From: Balneola sp.
Lineage (GTDB): Bacteria; Bacteroidota; Rhodothermia; Balneolales; Balneolaceae
Length of the DNA: 64,000 nt
Assembly (NCBI GenBank): GCA_002694685.1
Contig: NZMW01000001.1
Span: forward strand, 310,001-374,000
Direction of reading: 5' to 3'
Every line of letters begins with the position of its first letter. The stretch's first letter is position 1. The position numbers and the translations under genes are program-made. Positions 46,756 to 56,586 of the stretch are shown here, piece after piece. The notes beneath the pieces were generated by a model. The model saw only the letters and a list, made by a program, of their open reading frames with translations. It did no database searches and was not told where the DNA came from.

Positions 46756-48096
46756 ATGGACTGGTTTTTAAACTTATTAAACACAATTCTGATTTTTGGC
46801 GGGGCTTTGATGATCCTCGTTTTTATACATGAGTTGGGGCATTACCTTGCTGCAAAGTTTTTTGGTATGCGAGTAGAACGTTTTTCAATTGGTTTCCCTC
46901 CACGAATTTGGGGTTTCCAAAAAGGAGATACTGACTATTGTATCGGTGCCACTCCTTTGGGAGGTTATGTGAAGATTACCGGTATGATTGACGAAAGCAT
47001 GGATACCGAGCATTTGGATAAAGAACCCGAAGAATGGGAGTACCGAAGCAAACCGGTTTGGCAAAGGATTGTAACTATAACTGCCGGTGTAATATTTAAT
47101 ATGATTCTGGCTTTCTTTATCTATTTTGGACTTACTTTCTCGCAAGGTAAAGCCGTTCTTCCTATAGAGGAAACTGACGGTATTTATGTGCCGGAAACAT
47201 CCATTTTATATGAAATCGGCTTCCAAACCGGCGATAAGATTGTTGGGGTTAACAACCAGCGGGTTCAGTATTTCAACGAACTAGTTTCTGCATCCGAGCT
47301 TACTTCAAGTGATTTAAATTATACTGTACTTAGAAATGGAGGAGAGGTTAATGTATCAGTTTCTCCAAATTACTTAGATAGCATTCAAACCCGCGGTTTT
47401 TTAGATCCTTCTTATATACTTCCAAGTTCGGTTTCATCAGTCCCTGCCGGCCGCCCTGCAGCTGATGCAGGTTTAAAAGCAGGAGATCGAATTGTTTCAG
47501 CTGATGGTGAACCGGTAAAATATTGGATTCAGCTGGTGGAAATCATTCAAAATGCAGATACAGCAGTTACATTCGGAGTACAAAGGGAAGATTCTCTTTT
47601 CTATGCTTCCATCACTCCAGATCAGGAAACCAAAACCATTGGAATTGCTTCACCAAATCCCCAAACTTTAGGATTTGAGCGTATTGATTACGGATTTTTG
47701 GAATCTTTAGAGGAAGGATATAATCAAACAGTAGAGCAAACGGTTGGTATTATCCAAGGATTTACGCGAATGATTACAGGTGATATTTCAGTATCTCAAA
47801 ACTTAGGTGGGCCTATTGCAATTGCCAGTATTACCCGCGAGGCTACAGATCAGGCCGGGTGGATCGGCTTTTGGAATATCACGGCTTTACTTAGTATCAC
47901 CCTCGCTATTTTGAACATTCTTCCAATTCCGGCATTAGATGGTGGGCATCTCGTATTCTTAATTTATGAAGGAGTCACCAGACGTGAACCCTCAGAAAAA
48001 GTACGTATGGTTGCTCAGCAAATAGGGTTCTTCATTATGGTTGGACTTTTCATTTTTGTTATGTTTAATGACGCATTCAGATATTTCGGACTCTAA
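46756..48096 (+). CDS. rseP: Site-2 intramembrane protease RseP
   Basis: Cleaves membrane-bound regulators and signal-peptide remnants inside the inner membrane. The 446-residue protein has the zinc motif HELGH (25-29), two PDZ domains (about 130-205 and 215-290), and the second active-site motif NILPIPALDGGH near 385-396. Four membrane segments are expected. It follows dxr and precedes psd. Confidence 0.94.
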   Translation: MDWFLNLLNTILIFGGALMILVFIHELGHYLAAKFFGMRVERFSIGFPPRIWGFQKGDTDYCIGATPLGGYVKITGMIDESMDTEHLDKEPEEWEYRSKPVWQRIVTITAGVIFNMILAFFIYFGLTFSQGKAVLPIEETDGIYVPETSILYEIGFQTGDKIVGVNNQRVQYFNELVSASELTSSDLNYTVLRNGGEVNVSVSPNYLDSIQTRGFLDPSYILPSSVSSVPAGRPAADAGLKAGDRIVSADGEPVKYWIQLVEIIQNADTAVTFGVQREDSLFYASITPDQETKTIGIASPNPQTLGFERIDYGFLESLEEGYNQTVEQTVGIIQGFTRMITGDISVSQNLGGPIAIASITREATDQAGWIGFWNITALLSITLAILNILPIPALDGGHLVFLIYEGVTRREPSEKVRMVAQQIGFFIMVGLFIFVMFNDAFRYFGL

Positions 48097-48097
48097 T

Positions 48098-48748
48098 ATG
48101 CTCGCACGCGACGGTTATTCCACAATTGCTTTTATTCTCATCATTTCTGCATTGGTTTGTGGTTTCGCGTTTTATTTTCTCGATCATTGGTTCGCATATT
48201 TAATTTATGCTGTAATGGCTTCACTGTCTGGATTGATTATTTACTTTTTCAGAGATCCCGACAGAACAATTCCAGAAGGAGAGAATCTGGTAATTTCACC
48301 TGCCGATGGAAAAGTTGTTTTTGTGAAAGAGATAGAGGAGGGTGTTTATTTGAAAGGCAAAGCAACTCAGATTAGTATTTTTCTGTCGCCTTTGAATGTA
48401 CATGTGAACCGAAATCCAGTTTCTGGCTCACTGGAGTACTTGAAATATCATCCCGGTGAATATTTAATGGCATGGACTGAACATGCCTCCGAGCTTAACG
48501 AACGTGCAGATTTTGGAGTACTTCACCCCTCAAATACAAAGATATTTTTCCGACAAATAACCGGATTTTTAGCACGTCGCATTGTATATAATATCAATGA
48601 AGGCGATACACTTAAAGCTGGAGAACGTTTTGGGATTATGAAATTCGGCTCACGAATGGATGTTGTTGTTCCAGAGAATGTAGAAGTGAAAGTACAACCC
48701 GGAGATACCACTGTAGCCGGCGAATCTGTGATTGGAGTAATCAACTGA
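48098..48748 (+). CDS. psd: Phosphatidylserine decarboxylase proenzyme
   Basis: Converts phosphatidylserine to phosphatidylethanolamine. ATG 48098, one base after the rseP stop, is chosen over an upstream in-frame ATG at 48041 inside rseP, giving 216 residues, normal for the short PSD type. Two membrane segments at about 8-28 and 32-50; the self-cleavage site is Gly184-Ser185 in KFGSRMD, where Ser becomes the pyruvoyl group. It overlaps pssA, which makes its substrate. Confidence 0.93.
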   Translation: MLARDGYSTIAFILIISALVCGFAFYFLDHWFAYLIYAVMASLSGLIIYFFRDPDRTIPEGENLVISPADGKVVFVKEIEEGVYLKGKATQISIFLSPLNVHVNRNPVSGSLEYLKYHPGEYLMAWTEHASELNERADFGVLHPSNTKIFFRQITGFLARRIVYNINEGDTLKAGERFGIMKFGSRMDVVVPENVEVKVQPGDTTVAGESVIGVIN

Positions 48749-49578
48749 TGAAATATCCCATTCAAAAAAAATATCACTCTTTTAAGGAGCGCCAGAAAAG
48801 GCGTAAAGAAAGTAAACCACCGGTAAACAGGAAAATTGCTGTTCCAAGTTTCTTTACCCTTATGAACTTGTTCAGTGGCTTTTTGGCAATCATTTCCATC
48901 TCTGACGGAGAATTTGTAAGAGCTGCTTGGCTTATCGCTCTAGCTGGATTATTTGATGTTTTTGATGGGTTGATGGCCCGTTTAGCAGATGCTACCAGCG
49001 ATTTCGGTATTGAACTCGATTCCATCAGTGATATGGTTTCCTTTGGGGTAGCACCTGGCTTTTTGATGTACACCTGGTCTCTTCATGAGCTGGGTTTTGT
49101 TGGTATTATCGTGAGCGCTTTACCGCCTCTTTGTGGAGCAGTTAGATTGGCGCGATTTAATGTAAACGCACGACTTCAACCTACTAAAGACTTTTTTATT
49201 GGGCTCCCAATTCCGGCTCAGGCTATTATTTTAGGGGCTTTCTTCCTGACTTTTAGAGATTCACTCGAGATCTTTTCATTCCTTGAAAACGGGGTGAACT
49301 CAGCGCTCATTCCCATTATTGTAGTTATTTCATTTCTGATGGTCAGTACACTTCCATTTGACAAAATCCCCCGATTTGATCGCAAAACAATCCGCCAAAA
49401 TCGAGGTAAGTTTATTCTTTTCTTTGTCTATCTGATACTTATCCTGGCATTTCAAGAGTATGGGCTAATGGCCGTATTTACCATTTTTATGCTGAAGGGA
49501 ATAGTAATTGGAGCAATACAGTTTTTCACGGATGATTACGGTCCTGAAGGGGTAGATAAATTTCAGGACTACAGCTGA
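48748..49578 (+). CDS. pssA: CDP-diacylglycerol-serine O-phosphatidyltransferase
   Basis: Makes phosphatidylserine from CDP-diacylglycerol and serine. The 276-residue membrane protein has the CDP-alcohol transferase motif as DVFDGLMARLADATSDFG, then ELDSISD, with seven to eight membrane segments. Its ATG sits in the psd stop codon. The end overlaps the convergent wecB by 10 bases. Confidence 0.94.
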   Translation: MKYPIQKKYHSFKERQKRRKESKPPVNRKIAVPSFFTLMNLFSGFLAIISISDGEFVRAAWLIALAGLFDVFDGLMARLADATSDFGIELDSISDMVSFGVAPGFLMYTWSLHELGFVGIIVSALPPLCGAVRLARFNVNARLQPTKDFFIGLPIPAQAIILGAFFLTFRDSLEIFSFLENGVNSALIPIIVVISFLMVSTLPFDKIPRFDRKTIRQNRGKFILFFVYLILILAFQEYGLMAVFTIFMLKGIVIGAIQFFTDDYGPEGVDKFQDYS

Positions 49579-50663
49579 TTTAAAAGTACTTCACGAATCT
49601 TTTCAGCTGCTTTTCCATCTCCAAAAATAGATGATTTATCTTGACTAGAATTTGAAACAAGCTGATCATTGACTTCAGAAACTATTCTCTCAAATTCTGT
49701 ACCAACCAATGTTCCCAAACCGGAATCAATAAGTTCTTGCCTTTCCGTTTCATTTCTTAGCACAAGTACATGTTTTCCCAGAGCAGAAGCTTCTTCCTGT
49801 ATTCCTCCTGAATCGCTTAAAATAACATCGGCTCTATCGAGTACATGCAGAAAAGAAAGATAGTCAAAAGGGGAAGTTTGTAAGAGCCTCTCATTTTGAA
49901 CTCCGGATTCCAAAAGAGCTTTCTCTATATTTGGATTGGGATGAGCCGGGAAGATTACCTTTAAATTTTGGTGGCTTTCTAAAAGGTGATTTACCGCTTT
50001 AAAAATATCCAATAAGGGCTTACCGTGATTTTCCCGTCGGTGAGCTGTTAGAACCAATAGCTTGTCCTGAGAGTGGATCTTTGAGAGAATATCAGGTTGT
50101 GCAGTATCATATTCTTTGGAACTCTGAATGAACTCCATGGCATCAATTACCGTATTTCCTGTGACAGTAATCTGTTCAGAAGAAATTCCCTCATCCAATA
50201 AATTCTTTTGGTTAAGCTGAGTTGGAGCGAAATGGTGATGTGCAAGATGTGAAATCTGCTTGCGGTTCATCTCTTCAGGAAAAGGATTGTATGGATTGTG
50301 GCTTCGCAAACCTGCTTCGACATGGAGAACAGGTATCCGCTTATAAAAAGCTGCTAAGGCGGTTAAGTAAGAAGTCGTCGTATCGCCCTGAACAATAACA
50401 TAATCAGGCTCTGCCTCCTGCAGCGTATCTTTTAGTTTAGGAAGAAGTCTCTGGGTCAGCTCAAATAAATCCTGCCCCGGCTGCATGATATTCAGGTTTA
50501 TATCCGGTTCAATCCGAAACAAGGAAAGCATGGGATTAACCAATTCTTTATGCTGTCCGGAATGCAAGACTGTTAATTCAAAATTTCCCTTCAGTTCCTT
50601 TATTACAGGTGCCAGCTTGATGACTTCAGGTCGAGTGCCAAATGCGATTAAAACTTTCTTCAT
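49569..50663 (-). CDS. wecB: UDP-N-acetylglucosamine 2-epimerase (non-hydrolysing)
   Basis: Interconverts UDP-GlcNAc and UDP-ManNAc for surface polysaccharide. The 364-residue protein starts KKVLIAFGTRPEVIKLAPVI, has the conserved HVEAGLRSHNPYNPFPEEMNR stretch in its first half, LTAHRRENHGKP in the middle and DSGGIQEEASALGK near 285. Last gene of a nine-gene unit on the minus strand; it overlaps its upstream neighbour by four bases and ends in TAG. Confidence 0.95.
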   Translation of the reverse strand: MKKVLIAFGTRPEVIKLAPVIKELKGNFELTVLHSGQHKELVNPMLSLFRIEPDINLNIMQPGQDLFELTQRLLPKLKDTLQEAEPDYVIVQGDTTTSYLTALAAFYKRIPVLHVEAGLRSHNPYNPFPEEMNRKQISHLAHHHFAPTQLNQKNLLDEGISSEQITVTGNTVIDAMEFIQSSKEYDTAQPDILSKIHSQDKLLVLTAHRRENHGKPLLDIFKAVNHLLESHQNLKVIFPAHPNPNIEKALLESGVQNERLLQTSPFDYLSFLHVLDRADVILSDSGGIQEEASALGKHVLVLRNETERQELIDSGLGTLVGTEFERIVSEVNDQLVSNSSQDKSSIFGDGKAAEKIREVLLNQL

Positions 50664-51691
50664 GCCAATACCTTTTTATACTGATCTGAAGTTTGCTCAG
50701 CTACTTTAGTCCATGTAAAATTAGAAAGAATATGATCTTTTAAATTCTCTGAGGATTTCTTCTTTAGAGCTTTCTGTATTCCATTCAAAATAGAGTCAGT
50801 TGAATCGGGATTAATAAACTCAGCAAAGCCCTCAAAATAATCTTTAGTTCCGCCTTTTTGGGTGATAACAATCTGTGATCCCGCTAAAGCTGCTTCCATG
50901 GCTGCAATTCCCGGAGTCTCGAATTGGGAGGGGAGTACAAAAACTTTACTTGCTGCATAAGCCGAGGCTAATAATTCTGAGTTATGATCCAAAGTCTCAA
51001 TCAATGTAACATTGCCGGCTTTTTGGGCTAGATCTAAACATCTCCTGCTATATTCATCTTTATAGAATGAGCCAATAATCACTATCTGAGCGTCAACCTT
51101 AGAGGCAGCTTCCAAAAGTTTGATTACATTTTTCCGTTTTGCTCCCGCTTGACCCACAAAAAGTACAAAGTCTTTCAAGCCATATTTTTCTACAAACAGA
51201 TCAGGTTTTGATTCCGTGAAAAAGGTTTCGACTCCGTTGGGAACTACGTTGAGTTTACTAGAAGGTATTGAAAAGCCCTCTTGTATAAGCTGAGCCTCTT
51301 CAGAAGTGTTTGGCAGTATTATGTTCGCTTTATCACATAGCTCGGCTTTAATGCTAAAATCAGACCGCACAGCACCAGATATGGTATCGCTAAGCTGCTC
51401 AAGTTTTAGAAATCGTTTTATCACTGCTGCATTTCGATTAGAAAAGAAAACGGGAGAAAGTACGATTGGAATGTTTTGAGCATGTAACTGATCAACAATA
51501 CCTACATTTTCTATGGAAGCCCCAAAAACATGAACCAAATCGATAGATTTTGATTCTAGTTCATCCCAGGGAGAAAGAAGAACGGGTTCTACATCATATT
51601 TCTGAATATGGTGAATAGTTTGTAGGGCTTGCGTTCGGAGTCCTCCGTTTACGGCTGCAATACTCATTGGCGCTATATAACCCACTTTCAT
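50660..51691 (-). CDS. Family 4 glycosyltransferase
   Basis: 343-residue GT-B transferase, N-terminal acceptor domain with MKVGYIAPMSIAAVNGGLRTQ and C-terminal donor domain with FETPGIAAMEAALAG, the EX7E motif. It should add a sugar from a nucleotide donor at the inner face of the membrane. It overlaps genes on both sides by four bases, so it belongs to the same polysaccharide unit as wecB and the flippase. Confidence 0.88.
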   Translation of the reverse strand: MKVGYIAPMSIAAVNGGLRTQALQTIHHIQKYDVEPVLLSPWDELESKSIDLVHVFGASIENVGIVDQLHAQNIPIVLSPVFFSNRNAAVIKRFLKLEQLSDTISGAVRSDFSIKAELCDKANIILPNTSEEAQLIQEGFSIPSSKLNVVPNGVETFFTESKPDLFVEKYGLKDFVLFVGQAGAKRKNVIKLLEAASKVDAQIVIIGSFYKDEYSRRCLDLAQKAGNVTLIETLDHNSELLASAYAASKVFVLPSQFETPGIAAMEAALAGSQIVITQKGGTKDYFEGFAEFINPDSTDSILNGIQKALKKKSSENLKDHILSNFTWTKVAEQTSDQYKKVLA

Positions 51692-53223
51692 AGCTTAATC
51701 CTGTTTTTCCAATCTAAAAGTGATGTCTTCAAAAGTCTGAGATCTTTATTTCTCAGCTTATGAACCTGTTCAGATTCAAGAAGATAGGAGTTCGAATACT
51801 TAAATTTTGGTGTTTTTGGAAGGTCAATGTTACTCCCAGTGTCATCAGTCAAATCAAAGCCATCCATAGAGGTTGAAACCTGAAGTAACACATTCTGTTG
51901 TGAGTCACTTTGGATTTCAAGCATACCGTCATTTGACCAAGCCTCAAATTTAAACTCTTTCCTTCGTTTCCAGAAACCGGCGTATTCAGAGAAGGTTAAG
52001 TTCTCAAAAGGGAGGGAACTGACTTTTTTCAGAATAGCATCAATAACATCCAAACCCGGCTGCAAGGGGTGGTGATAAAAAAATACTGGTTCGAATCTAC
52101 CTAGCTTTTGATTGAGGACTTGTTCGAAATAGACTTCCATATCTGAATAGGAATATCTTCTGCGATTCAAACTTCCTGTACAAATAGGATGAATTGGAAT
52201 CTGAAGGGGTAGATTCTCATTGGCAGGTTCAACAGGATAGCCATCATACGCCAAAGTAAATTCAGAACTGTAGACGAAAGATTTTTCACTTAATGATTTT
52301 TCTAAAGCCTCATTCCAAATTCCATAAGGGGCACAAAATCCATCAATGTTAATTCCTGCTTCTTCTAGCTTTTCTTCCCCGATTTCAATATTCCTTACTG
52401 TTTTATGATATGAGGAGGAAGTGCCGTGTTCATAACCGTGGAGGGCAATTTCCTGCTTTTCCATTTCCTTAAAGTGATTAAGCCATTCTTCATGCGCTTC
52501 AACGTGAAGAAACCAGGTTCCGGCTATATCGTGTCTCTTCAATACATCGTATAAGTCATGAATGGATTTTTGATCTCCAAAATCACTGTCAACTCGAAAG
52601 CCAAATACCGGTTTCTCTGTGGGTGAAGTCCATTTAGATATAAAGGGGAGTCCCTGATGGTAATGAAGCTCTTTTAACGTGGCAGCAAAAAGTTCAAGCA
52701 ATTCATGTTTGGAAACTTTACTTACAATCTCGTCAGGATTTTCGCCGGCAGAACTGTAAAACCGCTTGCGCATGTATCCTGACTGTTGAGTCAGAGATGC
52801 TAAATTAGCTCCAAAAAAGCCGATAGCACCCTTTTTTTGTTTCTGAAAATGAATCAGGCCTTCAAATAGCTCTGAATCGTTATGTAACCTCACATTTTCA
52901 AAAAGATCAACAAATGAAATATGTTCAAAGCTTTTATGTCGAGTATTTCGGGTTAGGGTTTGAACCGATGAATTTTTGGTATCGCTCTTTTTGGTGAATA
53001 TCAGGTTGTCTTCGATCTCAAGAATGCTTCCGGAGTTATTGAGATAGACTTTCAATAATTCAACTTGATCAGATTCAGGCTGATCATTTAGGATTATTAC
53101 GCTATAGTTTTGAGCTAAGGACTTGCTGTAATCAACCTGTTCAAACCAGACTCCAAGGTAATTCAGGACAGCATCCCAATCAGGAGTACGTTTTTGGATC
53201 GCTATGCATAAACGCCTTCTCAT
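51688..53223 (-). CDS. NodB-type polysaccharide deacetylase
   Basis: 511 residues. The first about 200 residues are an unassigned alpha/beta region; about 210-430 is a NodB-like carbohydrate esterase fold with the metal motif VDSDFGD near 217 and HGYEHGTS near 256; the end is a beta-rich accessory domain. No signal peptide is visible, so it would act in the cytosol unless exported otherwise. Together with wecB it suggests an amino-sugar polymer that is partly N-deacetylated. Four-base overlaps tie it to both neighbours. Confidence 0.8.
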   Translation of the reverse strand: MRRRLCIAIQKRTPDWDAVLNYLGVWFEQVDYSKSLAQNYSVIILNDQPESDQVELLKVYLNNSGSILEIEDNLIFTKKSDTKNSSVQTLTRNTRHKSFEHISFVDLFENVRLHNDSELFEGLIHFQKQKKGAIGFFGANLASLTQQSGYMRKRFYSSAGENPDEIVSKVSKHELLELFAATLKELHYHQGLPFISKWTSPTEKPVFGFRVDSDFGDQKSIHDLYDVLKRHDIAGTWFLHVEAHEEWLNHFKEMEKQEIALHGYEHGTSSSYHKTVRNIEIGEEKLEEAGINIDGFCAPYGIWNEALEKSLSEKSFVYSSEFTLAYDGYPVEPANENLPLQIPIHPICTGSLNRRRYSYSDMEVYFEQVLNQKLGRFEPVFFYHHPLQPGLDVIDAILKKVSSLPFENLTFSEYAGFWKRRKEFKFEAWSNDGMLEIQSDSQQNVLLQVSTSMDGFDLTDDTGSNIDLPKTPKFKYSNSYLLESEQVHKLRNKDLRLLKTSLLDWKNRIKL

Positions 53224-54623
53224 CCTGATATTTTCTCCATTGCCCAGTCGTATTGTTCCCGGCTAAAAATCCCGAACTTAATGGTTACTGCTACAAAGAT
53301 AATGGATGCAATCAGTGCATTTAGCAGCGGCATAAGCGGACTCATTGTAAACACGAAGAACAGCAAAATTGCCACCGGATAGCAAATCAATAAAGGTTTA
53401 AGATAATTTAGGGGAACTACTTTCCTAAACCAGAAATAAGTGAATAATGTGATGATGACTTCAGCCGCAGATACTGATATTGCCACCTTCAATGAATCTC
53501 CGAAAGCCGCAAAACTGAATATCAGAATCGCTGAAATGGTTCCTCCAAAGCAGGTGGCTAAGAAGTATTCTTTGTCTCTATTGGTGGCAATCAAACCAAA
53601 AGAAAAAAGACTGTTAATAAAAGTAGCCGCAATTAGAATAGATAAGATTTGCAATAGAATAACACTCTCAGCGTATTGTGCACCATAAAGAATCTGAATG
53701 ATTTGCTCAGCGCCGATGGCAGTAATCATAGCAATCAGTGCTCCTCCCGCTGCGACTAAGCGAAATACAGCCTCAATCCTTTTAGTAGCCATTACGCGGT
53801 CTATGCTCCAAAGCGAAGAAAGGTTGGGTAGAAGTAAATTCACAAAAACACGGTCAATCATCATGGCTATGATGACAATTCGGAAAGCCGCTCCATATAA
53901 TCCGGCTGCTTTAAGCGACATAATGCCACCGATGAGGATAGGCGGTAAAAGGTGAACAATCTGGGCAAAGAATTTCCCAAGACCCAGAATAGAACTTGTT
54001 TTAAGGAGATCAGAATATACCTGAACCCCACGGGAAGGGAGAGAAAATGGCTTATCCTTAATGGCAAAGGTGCCAAGGGTTAAGGCTGCTACAGCAATGC
54101 CGGCTGTATATAAAACAGGAACCAGTGTGACATCTTCAACAGATTCAACCATGAAATAGACCAAAAGAAAGTAAGCTAAGCCGTTTAGAACTTTAGAAAG
54201 GGCGATTTTACCAAACTCTTGCTTACCGGAATAGAACCATTCCATTAAAGCTATATAAGGAATAATGGAGTACAGGTACCCTAAAATGACCTGTTTTTCA
54301 ATTTCTCCTGCATTTACAGTGGAGACCACAATGGTAGAAATAATCAGTACAACGATACCGAGGACCAATTTCATCCTGAATATTTCCAGAACTCTGAAAA
54401 TCCTTTTTGAAGGCTCCTTCGCTGTTTCCCGAGTTCCAATACTTATTAAGGCCATGTCTGAAACCCAGGTAGCATAACCAAGAATAGATATAGCAACCGT
54501 AATTAGCCCATAAAACTCTGAGCCAAGGGTTCGAGCCAGATAAATAGACGTAAGAAATGAAAGTCCCCGTCCGGCAACATCACCAACAGCAATCCAAAAT
54601 GCTTTTTCTTTAAGCCTGGCCAT
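53220..54623 (-). CDS. Wzx-type polysaccharide flippase (MOP superfamily)
   Basis: 467-residue protein with 12-14 membrane segments and the Wzx start FWIAVGDVAGRGLSFLTSIYLARTLG, cut here at residue 34. It would flip lipid-linked sugar units across the inner membrane. It overlaps the upstream transferase by 14 bases and the deacetylase by four. No Wzy polymerase is visible in the unit, so either it lies elsewhere or the unit makes a single oligosaccharide. Confidence 0.9.
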   Translation of the reverse strand: MARLKEKAFWIAVGDVAGRGLSFLTSIYLARTLGSEFYGLITVAISILGYATWVSDMALISIGTRETAKEPSKRIFRVLEIFRMKLVLGIVVLIISTIVVSTVNAGEIEKQVILGYLYSIIPYIALMEWFYSGKQEFGKIALSKVLNGLAYFLLVYFMVESVEDVTLVPVLYTAGIAVAALTLGTFAIKDKPFSLPSRGVQVYSDLLKTSSILGLGKFFAQIVHLLPPILIGGIMSLKAAGLYGAAFRIVIIAMMIDRVFVNLLLPNLSSLWSIDRVMATKRIEAVFRLVAAGGALIAMITAIGAEQIIQILYGAQYAESVILLQILSILIAATFINSLFSFGLIATNRDKEYFLATCFGGTISAILIFSFAAFGDSLKVAISVSAAEVIITLFTYFWFRKVVPLNYLKPLLICYPVAILLFFVFTMSPLMPLLNALIASIIFVAVTIKFGIFSREQYDWAMEKISG

Positions 54624-55632
54624 TAATAATTGAGTCTATTTGCTGAGTGAGTAATGATTTCAGTTCTTCCGGTTTATTAAAAAGCTGCACATTGGTTTTG
54701 TTTCCTTCTTCGGATAGGCATCCAAGGTCGGGGGCAATGATGTGTTTGTTGTATGCTTTTGCCATGTGATATCCGCCGGAGGATAAAATTTCCCGGTAGT
54801 TAAAAACGCAGATATCAGCAGCGCTATAAAACCAAGGTACACGATCCTCTTCTATAAACTGGGGTATAAGTTGTATCCGGTTGCTTTGCTTTTGTTTCTT
54901 TTGAAGTTCTTCATATAAGGAAATATTTCCTTTTTTAACCGGTCCCACTATCAGCAATCTACATTCCTTTTCTAAACCCATGACTAAATCAGCTGTGTGC
55001 TCTAACTGTTTGTAGCGGCTGATATTACCAAACATCAATAGTAGCGGTATGTCTTGAGTTAGTTCACATTCATAGTTTTTATTGAGATGGTCTCTGGCTT
55101 CAGAACGGTCGATTGGTTTTGCCGGGAATTCAGGATGGGGAACCAATTGAAACTTATCTTTGGGAGCTTCAAGATTCTTACTCATTAAAGTTATTGCTTT
55201 CTGGCAATGAACATGAAGCACGTTGGCCCATCTGGCCATCTTCTTATGCAGATACTTATGAAGTGGTAAATAGCGCTGATCGTGTGGAAATTCATTATGC
55301 AAAGTCCAAACAATCTTGCCTCCAAGCATCTTAAAGAGCCATATACAGGCTATTTTCCAAGGCATCCCCAGCAAGGACTTAAGATCCTGAAATTCAAACC
55401 AGTGATAGTGAAGAATAGCATTTCGGTTAGCAACAATGCCTGCAACCAACTTAAAATGGTTGAAAACACTGATTGACTTAATATCATACTCGTCACCTTC
55501 AATCAGATCTTTATATAGGAGATATAAATAATCAGACTTTTTGTGCGAATATCGAATCAAGGGTACCACATAAATCGTGTGCGCATCGTTATTAATTGAT
55601 GCATATATCTCATCAAGAGATGTAGACTCCAT
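54610..55632 (-). CDS. Family 4 glycosyltransferase
   Basis: 340-residue transferase with a GT-B fold: HYHWFEFQDLKSLLGMP and LHVHCQKAITLM in the N-terminal half, LLMFGNISRYKQLEHT opening the donor domain, and FNYREILSSGGYHMAKAYNK in place of a classical EX7E loop. Resembles transferases for capsule or exopolysaccharide. It follows the PorV-like gene by only 12 bases, which joins the secretion genes to the polysaccharide genes. Confidence 0.82.
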   Translation of the reverse strand: MESTSLDEIYASINNDAHTIYVVPLIRYSHKKSDYLYLLYKDLIEGDEYDIKSISVFNHFKLVAGIVANRNAILHYHWFEFQDLKSLLGMPWKIACIWLFKMLGGKIVWTLHNEFPHDQRYLPLHKYLHKKMARWANVLHVHCQKAITLMSKNLEAPKDKFQLVPHPEFPAKPIDRSEARDHLNKNYECELTQDIPLLLMFGNISRYKQLEHTADLVMGLEKECRLLIVGPVKKGNISLYEELQKKQKQSNRIQLIPQFIEEDRVPWFYSAADICVFNYREILSSGGYHMAKAYNKHIIAPDLGCLSEEGNKTNVQLFNKPEELKSLLTQQIDSIINGQA

Positions 55633-55644
55633 AAAAGTCCTTCT

Positions 55645-56586
55645 TTAAAATTTGTACTGAATCCCGATGGAATGTACTGTTCCGTAGCCTGTATTGAAAG
55701 GAATGAGCGCATAATTAAATGTCACCTCACTAGTCGAGAACGCTGCGCCAAAAGAAACAGGTCGGACGTTATTTTGAGTCTTATAGCCTCCGCTGAGCTG
55801 TAAAACTTCAGCAACAGTGAACGAAACCCCAAGATTGAAATATGACCCCGGAACTGTATAATCAGCATAATCTTTGTCCTCGGTTTCAACCAAAGGATAG
55901 ACATAATCGGCATATGCGGTAAAGAGGATCGGTAAGTCACTATTCTTGGGAGGGCTGAAGTTGATAACATCTACCGAGGTTCCGACTTTGAAATTGGTTG
56001 GAAGCGGAGTGGCGTCGATATTGAGGTTTTGCATTTCTCCAAGATTAGAAACAGAAGCTCCAGTACGAACCCTTTCTTCTAAAAATTCACTGGCAATACC
56101 AAGATTGAAAGCATAACCATTGGCCCGGTAAGTGAAATTTTCTTCGTTCAAATACTGAACAGCCCCTCCTAAAGCAAAATATTCGAAATCATACGAATAG
56201 GCAGCTGCTATGGAGATGTATTGAATTGAGAACTCTCCGGTTGGAGGTCCAGGGTTATTTCTGGATTCGTAGTCATCCGCCCCTGAACTATAAAACGAAA
56301 ATGCGATAGCCTGACGATCGTTTTTAAAATTCACGCCTCCAAAAATATTAGTGATATTTGCAATCCAGAACGAATAGCCTAGGTCGATGGAAGAACTTTC
56401 ATTCATAGAAAGCAGAGCGGGATTTGAAAAGATAGAACCCGCCCCGTCAGATATGGAAGTTGTAGCTTCTCCTTTTGACAATGAGTAAGGAGTAGGTGCA
56501 ATACTTAACACTTCAAATCCACTTCCTTGTGCTAATAAAGTGGCACTGCTTAAAACAATAAATAAACTCAATAATGCTGATTTCAT
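55645..56586 (-). CDS. PorV/PorQ-family outer-membrane barrel, first of pair
   Basis: 313 residues with a signal peptide (1-19, ending LLAQ). The pattern SISDGAGSIFSNPALLSM after the signal and later amphipathic strands ending YGTVHSIGIQYKF match the PorV/PorQ barrels of the type IX secretion system, which shuttle and anchor substrates at the cell surface. It overlaps the sister barrel by four bases. Whether this pair belongs to the core apparatus or to a cargo-specific set cannot be told. Confidence 0.75.
   Translation of the reverse strand: MKSALLSLFIVLSSATLLAQGSGFEVLSIAPTPYSLSKGEATTSISDGAGSIFSNPALLSMNESSSIDLGYSFWIANITNIFGGVNFKNDRQAIAFSFYSSGADDYESRNNPGPPTGEFSIQYISIAAAYSYDFEYFALGGAVQYLNEENFTYRANGYAFNLGIASEFLEERVRTGASVSNLGEMQNLNIDATPLPTNFKVGTSVDVINFSPPKNSDLPILFTAYADYVYPLVETEDKDYADYTVPGSYFNLGVSFTVAEVLQLSGGYKTQNNVRPVSFGAAFSTSEVTFNYALIPFNTGYGTVHSIGIQYKF

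Noticed and set aside
48041-48097. Upstream start for psd inside rseP
   Set aside because: It would add 19 residues unrelated to the family; ATG 48098 right after the rseP stop gives the normal length.
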